From Clostridia bacterium (GTDB lineage Bacteria > Bacillota > Clostridia > Oscillospirales > Acutalibacteraceae): a stretch of DNA of 12,575 nucleotides. The DNA lies in the NCBI GenBank assembly GCA_017519685.1, contig JAFWRV010000155.1:1-12575 (forward strand), written 5' to 3'. A program made the translations under genes and the position numbers. This document shows, piece by piece, positions 5,216-11,861 of the stretch (position 1 is its first letter; each line of letters opens with the position of its first letter). Below the pieces are notes generated by a model. The model was not told where the DNA came from, did not search any database, and saw nothing but the letters and a program-made list of their open reading frames with translations.

Positions 5216-7437
5216 TACTTGCCGATACCGCCGGCTTTTGCTTCGGAGTTGACCGCGCAGTAAATATGGCATACAGGGCGGCTGAGGAAAATGAAAAATG
5301 CTGCTCTCTCGGACCTGTTATTCACAATTCCGACGTTACCGCAGACCTTGCGGAAAAAGGTGTCAGGATGATATCCGATCCGTCTGAGGTCAAAGAGGGA
5401 GAATGTGTCATCATAAGGGCGCACGGAGTCTCTCCCGAGGTTTACGAAAAAATTGTTTCGGCGGGAGGAACCGTCTGCGACGCGACCTGCCCGTTTGTCA
5501 AAAAAATCCACGAGATAGTGTCCGATGAATCGTCGCCCGATGTCCCCGTTCTCATAGCCGGCGACGCAAATCACCCGGAAGTAATCGGAATAAGGGGAAG
5601 CTGTAAAGGCGAAACCTTCGTTTTTTCATCTGAAAAAGAACTTGACGAAATATTTGCTTCGCACCCTGAATTGTGCAAAAAAAGAATAATAGCCGTCTCA
5701 CAGACAACTTTTTCAGAAAAAGAATGGAAAAAAGATAAAGAAAAATTAAATTTTTACTGTACAAATATAAAAATATTTGATACAATATGCAGTGCTACCC
5801 GAAAAAGACAGGAAGAAGCATACGAATTATCAAAGAAATGCGATGCGGTAATTGTCCTGGGCGGCAGACACAGTTCCAACACGGTCAAGCTTTTCAACGT
5901 GTGCAGGGAAAACTGTGATACATTTCTGGCGGAAAGAGCCGAAGAGCTCAAAAATATAGATTTATCCGCGTACGCCGAGGTAGGCGTGACGGCGGGGGCG
6001 TCAACCCCTTCCGTAATAATTAAGGAGGTACTTTCAGCAATGTCCGAAAACATCAAAGAAACCGAAAATATCCAGGTAGAGGAGGTGCCTTCTGCAACTA
6101 TGCCGGCTGACAGTGAGAATCTTGACGCTCTTCTTGACGAAGCGCTTGTTGACGATTCCGTCGTTAAATGCACTGTTGAGCGTGTTACCGCGACCGAGAT
6201 TCAGGTAGATATACCCAAGAATCACATTCTCGGCGGTCTGACAGGCCTTGTTCCGTTTGACGAGTACAGCAACGACATAAACGCCGATCCTGCAAAGGAA
6301 CTTAAAGCAGGCGACGTTATCAATCTTGTAATCATGAAGAAAAACGATGCCGAAGGCACGGTTCTTCTCTCAAAGAAAAGAGCAGACGCTCAGAAATCAT
6401 GGGTTGACATCATCGACGCCAAGGAAGACGGCAGAATTCTCGAAGGAACCGTTTCCGAAATTATCAAGGGCGGCGTTCTCGTCGCGACAAACGGCTCAAT
6501 GGTATTCATCCCCGCTTCTCTTGCCACTGAGCACAGAGGCGAAGATCTTGAGAGCCTTCTCAAGAAGACCGTTCAGTTCCGCATCATTGATGTTGATCCC
6601 CGCAGAAAGAGAGCGGTCGGTTCAATCCGCTCCGTACTCGGCGAAAAGAAAAAGGCAGCTGAGGAAGCTTTCTGGGCAAACATCGCGGAAGGACAGACCT
6701 TCACAGGTACAGTCAAGTCGCTCACCAATTACGGCGCGTTCGTAGATATCGGCGGAGTTGACGGTATGGTTCACATCTCCGAAATGAGCTGGAGAAGAAT
6801 CAAGCATCCTTCCGAAATATTCACCGTAGGTCAGGAAGTTGAAGTTTTCGTAAAGTCGCTTGACAGAGAAAACAAGAAGATTTCCCTCGGTTACAGAAAA
6901 GACGAAGACAATCCCTGGGCAATACTCAAGAAGAACTACGCAGAAGGTTCCGTTATCGAAGCCGAGATCGTCGGTCTTACCACTTTCGGCGCTTTCGCAA
7001 GAGTTATTCCCGGTATTGACGGTCTTATCCATATCAGCCAGATTGCCGACCGCCGCATCAACAAGCCCGAAGACGAGCATTCAATAGGCGATAAGGTAAC
7101 CTGCAAAATCACAGGTATTGACTATGACAAGAGACGCGTAAGTCTTTCAATCCGCGCTCTCCTTCCTCCTTCGGAAGAAAGTGATGACGCTGAAGAGGAA
7201 GCCGCCGAAGCTCCTGAAGCAGAAGAAGCTCCCGCAGCAGAAGAAGCTCCCGCAGCAGAAGAAGCTCCTGCAGCAGAAGAAGCTCCCGCAGCAGAGGAAG
7301 CTCCCGCAGCAGAAGAAGCACCTGCAGAGGAAGCTCCCGCAGCAGAGGAAGCACCTGCAGCAGAAGAAGCTCCCGCAGATGAAGAAGCTCCCGCAGCGGA
7401 AGAAGCTCCCGCAGCAGAGGAAACTCCGGCTGAATAA
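5203..7437 (+). CDS. ispH-rpsA: IspH - ribosomal protein S1 fusion (HMBPP reductase + four S1 domains)
   Basis: A 744-residue fusion. Residues 1 to about 280 are 4-hydroxy-3-methylbut-2-enyl diphosphate reductase, the last MEP-pathway enzyme, making IPP and DMAPP. The iron-sulfur ligands Cys13, Cys96 and Cys196, His41, His74 and His124, Glu126, and the SSN motif at 224-226 are all present. Residues about 319-394, 409-477, 498-566 and 583-651 are four S1/OB RNA-binding domains; GAFVDIGGVDGMVHISEMSW (511-530) is a textbook example. The tail 657-744 is acidic and made largely of EEAPAA repeats. The TTG start at 5203 has GGAGG seven bases upstream and overlaps plsC by 13 bases. This fusion is established in Clostridia. 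Oddities: an AT-rich stretch at 5701-5820 and an internal ribosome binding site with in-frame ATG at codon 280, so free S1 protein may also be made. Confidence 0.95.
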   Translation: MRKVILADTAGFCFGVDRAVNMAYRAAEENEKCCSLGPVIHNSDVTADLAEKGVRMISDPSEVKEGECVIIRAHGVSPEVYEKIVSAGGTVCDATCPFVKKIHEIVSDESSPDVPVLIAGDANHPEVIGIRGSCKGETFVFSSEKELDEIFASHPELCKKRIIAVSQTTFSEKEWKKDKEKLNFYCTNIKIFDTICSATRKRQEEAYELSKKCDAVIVLGGRHSSNTVKLFNVCRENCDTFLAERAEELKNIDLSAYAEVGVTAGASTPSVIIKEVLSAMSENIKETENIQVEEVPSATMPADSENLDALLDEALVDDSVVKCTVERVTATEIQVDIPKNHILGGLTGLVPFDEYSNDINADPAKELKAGDVINLVIMKKNDAEGTVLLSKKRADAQKSWVDIIDAKEDGRILEGTVSEIIKGGVLVATNGSMVFIPASLATEHRGEDLESLLKKTVQFRIIDVDPRRKRAVGSIRSVLGEKKKAAEEAFWANIAEGQTFTGTVKSLTNYGAFVDIGGVDGMVHISEMSWRRIKHPSEIFTVGQEVEVFVKSLDRENKKISLGYRKDEDNPWAILKKNYAEGSVIEAEIVGLTTFGAFARVIPGIDGLIHISQIADRRINKPEDEHSIGDKVTCKITGIDYDKRRVSLSIRALLPPSEESDDAEEEAAEAPEAEEAPAAEEAPAAEEAPAAEEAPAAEEAPAAEEAPAEEAPAAEEAPAAEEAPADEEAPAAEEAPAAEETPAE
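5758..5786 (+). promoter_or_regulatory. Possible internal promoter within ispH
   Basis: TGTACA (5758-5763) and TACAAT (5781-5786) have 17-base spacing inside an unusually AT-rich part of the ispH coding region. By hand count, G+C is 13 of 60 at 5701-5760 and 19 of 60 at 5761-5820. Transcripts from here would carry the S1 part and the junction ribosome binding site. The -35 matches consensus at only four of six positions, so this is a weak prediction. Confidence 0.3.
6022..6042 (+). promoter_or_regulatory. Internal Shine-Dalgarno and in-frame ATG at the ispH/rpsA junction
   Basis: AAGGAGGT (6022-6029) is a full-length match to the anti-Shine-Dalgarno. An ATG in the fusion frame follows at 6040-6042 (codon 280), eleven bases after GGAGG. 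Initiation here would release a 465-residue S1 protein starting MSENIKE. The same bases encode the IIKEV segment near the IspH end, so conservation of that peptide could also explain the motif. Confidence 0.45.
7222..7434 (+). repeat. In-frame tandem repeat coding the EEAPAA tail of S1
   Basis: Twelve consecutive units of an 18-base repeat encode EEAPAA (residues 674-744). The sixth unit is one codon short (EEAPA), the ninth ends in Asp, and the last reads EETPAE. Units differ mainly at synonymous positions (CCC/CCT, GAA/GAG). The repeat keeps frame throughout. It would form an extended, acidic, probably disordered tail and is a likely site of copy-number change by slippage. Confidence 0.9.
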
Positions 7438-7450
7438 AATTAATCTTATA

Positions 7451-7476
7451 CTGCCCGCCACGGCGGGCAGTTTTTT
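7451..7476 (+). terminator. Rho-independent terminator after ispH-rpsA
   Basis: A perfect eight-base stem CTGCCCGC / GCGGGCAG with loop CACG is followed directly by six T residues (7471-7476). It begins 13 bases after the fusion gene's stop codon and closes the first plus-strand operon. Only 18 bases separate it from the next gene's start, so expression of that gene needs read-through or an unrecognised promoter. Confidence 0.9.
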
Positions 7477-7494
7477 CAAAGGCAGGTGATTCCG

Positions 7495-8409
7495 TTGTCG
7501 TTAAAAAAAGCGGCGGGTCCTCTTTTCTGCCTTTCCGCGGCAGTTATCTGGGGTTTTTCTTTTGTCTGTCAGAAGTCCGGCGCTCATATCGGAACCTTTG
7601 CCTTTAACGGTATCCGTACTCTGCTCGGCGGACTTGTGATGATACCGGCAGTGCTGATTGCCGGCAGCAGAAGAAAAAAGAAAGCGGCTGCGGAACCGGT
7701 CAGGGAATATGACAGAAAAACAACATTAAAAGGATGCGTTATCTGCGGACTTGTCCTTTTCGCGGGCAGCAATATCCAGCAGCACGCATTTTCATTTGAT
7801 ATTGCGGCAGGCAAGGTCGGTTTCATAACCGCTCTTTATATGATACTCGTTCCGGTCTTCGGACTGTTTGCCGGGAAGAAGCCGAAACTCAATGTCCGCA
7901 TTGCCGTTGTTCTCGGCATCACGGGGCTTTATCTGCTCTGTGTTATGCCCGGGGATTTTTCGGTCGGCAGAGGAGAACTGTTTTCTCTTATATGCGCGTT
8001 CTGCTTCGCGGGGCATATCCTTGTCATAGATTATTTCTGTGACAAGACCGAAACGCTGACTCTGTCCTGCGGACAGTATCTGATTGCGGGTTCTCTTTCG
8101 GTTATATGTATGTTTATCTTTGAAAAGCCCGTTTTCAGTGAAATCGTTTCAGCGGCGCTCCCGATTCTTTATTCGGGAATTATGGGATGCTCGTTTGCGT
8201 TCACGTTTCAGATTTACGGTCAGAAATATACCGAGCCCACCGTCGCGTCGCTTCTGCTTTGCACGGAATCGCTTTTCAGCCTGATTTTCGGCTGGCTGGT
8301 CTTGCACGATTCGCTCGGAGCAAGGGCGCTTATCGGATGCGCGATAATGTTCGCCGGAGTCATTATTTCCCAGACGGAGTTTGATTTCAAAAGAAAGAGA
8401 GTTGAATGA
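7495..8409 (+). CDS. EamA/DMT-superfamily permease
   Basis: An integral membrane transporter of the drug/metabolite transporter superfamily; the substrate is unknown. The 304-residue protein has about ten hydrophobic segments arranged as two EamA repeats (about 8-150 and 160-293). The opening segment contains AAVIWGFSFVCQK and the second repeat contains EPTVASLLLCTESLFSLIFGWL, both typical of the family. A basic cytoplasmic loop rich in Arg and Lys (about 58-78) lies between helices two and three. I favour TTG at 7495 because AGGTGAT ends four bases before it. GTG at 7486 is in frame but has only AAAGG very close upstream. The coding region ends by overlapping the protease gene by four bases (ATGA), so the two are probably co-translated. 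A strong terminator stands just upstream. Confidence 0.88.
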   Translation: MSLKKAAGPLFCLSAAVIWGFSFVCQKSGAHIGTFAFNGIRTLLGGLVMIPAVLIAGSRRKKKAAAEPVREYDRKTTLKGCVICGLVLFAGSNIQQHAFSFDIAAGKVGFITALYMILVPVFGLFAGKKPKLNVRIAVVLGITGLYLLCVMPGDFSVGRGELFSLICAFCFAGHILVIDYFCDKTETLTLSCGQYLIAGSLSVICMFIFEKPVFSEIVSAALPILYSGIMGCSFAFTFQIYGQKYTEPTVASLLLCTESLFSLIFGWLVLHDSLGARALIGCAIMFAGVIISQTEFDFKRKRVE

Positions 8410-10151
8410 TGGATAAGATTATTGCTTTCATACTTTCGATAATAACAGCATTTTCGGGCGCCGCTATGGTTAATCCCGTTGACGGAGTGCTGAGCGTTAT
8501 CACCGGCATTCCGTGCTCGGAGGAATCAATCAATGACAGTTTCATTGACGGTATCGGGAGGAACGATGTAAACTCGGAAGACGGTCTGACCGGATTTTAC
8601 AATAACCTGATAATGATATTCATAAAGGATAACACCGGCGTATATAAAAAATACAGACTCTTCCGCGATAACGGTCTCAGACTTCTCGGCTGGTGCTGTC
8701 CCGCGAATATGTATATCGCCTCCTGCGGCCTTAAGAATTTTTCGCAGATTGAAAAATTAGGCGAAAAACTGACCGCCGCCAATGACTGTGTCCTCGGGGC
8801 GTGCCCTGTGCCTTTCACGGCATCTTTGCCCGACAGAACACCGTCGGATCCGTTTGACGATGAAGGCAAATGGACGGAGAGCCGTCCCTCGGGCGGAAAC
8901 TGGTATCTCGAGGCGATTAACGCGAGAGAGGCGTTCAATTACAGCGAGTATTTCAGTCATATAAAACTCGGCGTCGTTGATTCGGGATTTGACACTGAAC
9001 ATAAAGAACTCAGCGGAAAAATCTCTTTCCCGAACAGCAGGGAAGAAAATCGCAACAATAAAGAATATCACGGCACCTTCGTCGCAGGCCTGATTACGGC
9101 GAAAGAAAACGGGGAAGGCGTCTGCGGTATCTGTCAGGACAGCGACCTGGTCTGCGTTGACTGGCAGCCTTCCGAAAATCAGAGATGGAACACAAATCTT
9201 CACATTATATTCGGCTTTATCCGTACCGTAAAAGCCGGAGCAAAGGTCATCAATTTCTCCGTCGGTACATCCGCCAGCGCGAAACAGAATGACACAGGTT
9301 ATATCATAGGTAACAGATATGACGGAATGCTGTATTCCTGGATAATCTCGCTGCTTCTCGGAAAGGGATATGATTTCTTAGCTGTTCAGTCAGCGGGAAA
9401 CGGAGATGCCGACGGTGAAGCCATACCTGCGCTTCTTAACGGGCATTTTTCCGCGATTGACAGTTCAAACGCCAAATCCCTCAGCTTTAAAGTCAGCGCC
9501 GCCGATATACTTGACAGGATAATCATTGTCGGAGCGGCAAAGAACAATAAAAACAGCAACAGTCTGTCTTTTGCAAGCTATTCCAATTACGGTGACCGTG
9601 TGGATATAGTCGCGCCGGGCACCTCTCTTTACGGACTTAATGTTGACGGAGAATATGCGTATATGGCGGGAACATCCGCTTCGGCTCCGCTGGTAACGGC
9701 TGTCGCGGGGCTCGTTTGGAGCATCAATCCGACGCTGAGCGCAGCTGAAGTGAAAAAGATTGTTCTTGAAAATACCGATAAAACAATAACCGATCTGCGT
9801 GACAACACTGTAAAATATCCGTTTCTCAACGCGAAGCTCGCTGTTGAGGCGGCGCTTAAAACCAAATATAAAATGAACACCGTCAGGGGAACAATAGAAT
9901 ATGACGCAAGTCTTATGCCCTATGACAGCGTGAAAATCACTTCGGGAGGAAAGGAAAAAACAATCACCGCTCCCGACGGCAATATTAACTTGCTATTTGA
10001 AAACGATAATGGTACAATTAATGTGCTGGGCGAGTATGAGGAATGTGTTTTCAATCCCGTCGATTTTGATTTCTCCGGCGGAGAAAAAGAAATCATAATC
10101 ACACCCGAGTATAAGCCCGACAGCGAACCCTTTGATTTAATTACCGAATAA
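8406..10151 (+). CDS. Exported subtilisin-like (S8) serine protease
   Basis: A 581-residue protease of the subtilisin family with a complete catalytic triad: Asp192 in VVDSGFD, His222 in YHGTFVAG, and Ser424 in AGTSASAP. Asn332 in SAGN is the expected oxyanion-hole residue. The N-terminus has a lysine followed by a hydrophobic stretch (about 5-22), consistent with a signal peptide or uncleaved anchor. Residues about 30-165 would be a pro-region, with Cys37, Cys97, Cys98, Cys107, Cys128 and Cys133. After the catalytic domain, residues about 493-570 look like a small beta domain resembling carboxypeptidase regulatory-like folds. No sorting motif or C-terminal membrane helix is present. The start may be ATG 8406 or the adjacent ATG 8409; the upstream site is weak (AAGAGAG). 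It overlaps the permease gene. The target protein is unknown. Confidence 0.9.
   Translation: MMDKIIAFILSIITAFSGAAMVNPVDGVLSVITGIPCSEESINDSFIDGIGRNDVNSEDGLTGFYNNLIMIFIKDNTGVYKKYRLFRDNGLRLLGWCCPANMYIASCGLKNFSQIEKLGEKLTAANDCVLGACPVPFTASLPDRTPSDPFDDEGKWTESRPSGGNWYLEAINAREAFNYSEYFSHIKLGVVDSGFDTEHKELSGKISFPNSREENRNNKEYHGTFVAGLITAKENGEGVCGICQDSDLVCVDWQPSENQRWNTNLHIIFGFIRTVKAGAKVINFSVGTSASAKQNDTGYIIGNRYDGMLYSWIISLLLGKGYDFLAVQSAGNGDADGEAIPALLNGHFSAIDSSNAKSLSFKVSAADILDRIIIVGAAKNNKNSNSLSFASYSNYGDRVDIVAPGTSLYGLNVDGEYAYMAGTSASAPLVTAVAGLVWSINPTLSAAEVKKIVLENTDKTITDLRDNTVKYPFLNAKLAVEAALKTKYKMNTVRGTIEYDASLMPYDSVKITSGGKEKTITAPDGNINLLFENDNGTINVLGEYEECVFNPVDFDFSGGEKEIIITPEYKPDSEPFDLITE
9990..10018 (+). promoter_or_regulatory. 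Possible promoter inside the protease gene, for the glucosidase and aquaporin
   Basis: TTGCTA (9990-9995) and TACAAT (10013-10018) are separated by 17 bases, and a TGG just before the -10 forms an extended -10 element. The surrounding bases are AT-rich compared with the rest of the protease gene. It lies about 150 bases ahead of the glucosidase start. It would allow the glucosidase and aquaporin to be transcribed without the permease and protease. Confidence 0.4.
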
Positions 10152-10170
10152 TACTGAGAGGATGAGGTCA

Positions 10171-11847
10171 ATGGCAGATATTAAGAAAACCTGGTATAAG
10201 GAAATGTCGGTTTACCAGATCTGGTGCCGCAGCTTCTGCGACAGCAACGGTGACGGAATCGGCGATCTTCCCGGTGTTTACAGTAAGCTTGACTACATTC
10301 AGAGTCTGGGTGTTGACGGCATCTGGTTTTCCCCTATTTATCCGACTCCTAACTGTGACTACGGTTATGACATTTCCGATTATAAAAACATAAACCCCGA
10401 GTTCGGTACTCTTGATGACTTCAAGAAGATACTTGATGAGGTTCACAGACGCGGAATGCGTGTGTTTATGGACCTCGTTGTCAATCACACCTCAACAGAG
10501 CACATGTGGTTCAAAGAGGCGTGCAAGAGCGTTGACAATCCTTATCACGATTATTATATCTGGGGCAAGGGCAAGGGAAACAAACCGCCCAACAACTGGC
10601 TCTCGGTTTTTGAGGGCAACGCGTGGGAATATGTCAAGAGCGTTGATGAGTATTATCTTCACGTTTTCGCCAAAGGTCAGCCCGACCTGAATATGGATAA
10701 TCCCAAGGTGCGTGAGGAAGTCAAGAGCATAATGCGCTTCTGGCTTGATATGGGAGTTGACGGCTTCCGTGAGGACGTTATTACCTTCATTTCCAAAAAA
10801 GAGGGACTGCCCAACGGCTTCCCGCTTCCCGTCGCGACCGGTATCGAGCACTATAAACACGGTCCCCACCTTGAGGAATATCTGGATGAATTCAGACAGG
10901 TTCTCAATGAGTATGACTGCTTCTGCGTAGGCGAAGGTCCGATGACAAGTCTTAAGGACGCAGTCGATTTCTGCTCCGAAGGGCCGAACAAAAAGCTTGA
11001 TATGCTCATTTCGTTTGACCACATGAGCTGTGACTGCTTTGTGACCGACTGGATCAAGACTCCGTTCAGTCTTACAAAGCTCAAAAACACAATGGATAAA
11101 TGGCAGCAGGCGATGTACGGTGTCGGCTGGAACGCGCTTTATATTGAAAACCACGACCACGCCCGCATCATTGACAGATACGGCGACCTCAGATTCCGTG
11201 TACAGAGCGGCAAGATGCTTGCTACAATGTATATGTTCCAGTGCGGAACGCCGTTCGTTTACCAGGGTCAGGAAATCGGTATGACAAATATCGATATAAA
11301 ACATCTTTATGAATACAAAGATGTAATGACCTTCAATAACTATAATCTCTTTCATAAAATCCTTCACATGAGCGAAGCGAGATTCTGCAAGCTCTCATCA
11401 CAGGTTAACCGTGAAAACGCGAGAACTCCCGTTCAGTGGAGCGCGGAAAAGAACGCGGGATTCACAACCGCCGACGAGGCGTGGTTCAATATCAATCCCA
11501 ATTACAAGGAGATTAATGTTGAAGCCGCCGAGAAAGACCCGAATTCACTGCTTCATTATTACCGTAAACTGATAAAATTCCGCAAGGAAAACGAAGTTGT
11601 CATATACGGCGATTTTAAACAGTATTATAAAAACAGTAACAAACTCTTTGTCTATGAGAGAAATTACGAGGGCAAAAAGCTGCTTGTAATCTGCTCCTTC
11701 AGCGCCGACCCGGTGAAGTTTGTGGCTCCGGAGGGAATCGACCTCGCAAACGGAAAACTCGTAATCAACACATACGATGTGCTTGAGCCTGCGAAGAATG
11801 AATTCGTTACCAAGCCCTATGAGGCAAGAGTATATTTATTTGATTAA
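10171..11847 (+). CDS. GH13 alpha-glucosidase (oligo-1,6-glucosidase-like)
   Basis: A cytosolic-type 558-residue glycoside hydrolase of family 13 that should release glucose from short alpha-glucosides. It has no signal peptide. Counting from ATG 10171, the conserved regions are DLVVNHT (Asp101, His106), GFREDVI (Arg200, nucleophile Asp202), VGEG (acid/base Glu255) and ENHDHAR (His328, Asp329). An early DSNGDGIGD loop matches the calcium-site loop of oligo-1,6-glucosidases. Val after the nucleophile is the residue linked to alpha-1,6 preference in this group, so isomaltose or isomaltooligosaccharides are plausible; trehalose-6-phosphate or sucrose cannot be excluded. The glutamate before the nucleophile is unusual compared with the common Met, Leu or Ile. 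ATG 10171 is chosen because GAGAGG lies nine bases upstream; ATG 10162 directly abuts that site. The stop codon overlaps the next gene's ribosome binding site. Confidence 0.9.
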   Translation: MADIKKTWYKEMSVYQIWCRSFCDSNGDGIGDLPGVYSKLDYIQSLGVDGIWFSPIYPTPNCDYGYDISDYKNINPEFGTLDDFKKILDEVHRRGMRVFMDLVVNHTSTEHMWFKEACKSVDNPYHDYYIWGKGKGNKPPNNWLSVFEGNAWEYVKSVDEYYLHVFAKGQPDLNMDNPKVREEVKSIMRFWLDMGVDGFREDVITFISKKEGLPNGFPLPVATGIEHYKHGPHLEEYLDEFRQVLNEYDCFCVGEGPMTSLKDAVDFCSEGPNKKLDMLISFDHMSCDCFVTDWIKTPFSLTKLKNTMDKWQQAMYGVGWNALYIENHDHARIIDRYGDLRFRVQSGKMLATMYMFQCGTPFVYQGQEIGMTNIDIKHLYEYKDVMTFNNYNLFHKILHMSEARFCKLSSQVNRENARTPVQWSAEKNAGFTTADEAWFNINPNYKEINVEAAEKDPNSLLHYYRKLIKFRKENEVVIYGDFKQYYKNSNKLFVYERNYEGKKLLVICSFSADPVKFVAPEGIDLANGKLVINTYDVLEPAKNEFVTKPYEARVYLFD

Positions 11848-11861
11848 GGAGGATATATATT

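Noticed and set aside
7222..7434. Regular repeats that could suggest a CRISPR array or minisatellite
   Set aside because: The repeats are directly adjacent with no spacers, keep one reading frame, and encode the EEAPAA tail of S1; they are a coding tandem repeat.
7109..7479. Several open frames on both strands across the S1 tail, rich in Leu, Cys/Phe or Lys/Gln repeats
   Set aside because: They are alternative-frame readings of the same 18-base repeat and have no independent start signals.
10492..11367. A 291-codon open frame on the minus strand opposite the glucosidase
   Set aside because: It is fully antisense to a gene with all GH13 motifs, has no recognisable domain, and reflects the codon bias of the plus strand.
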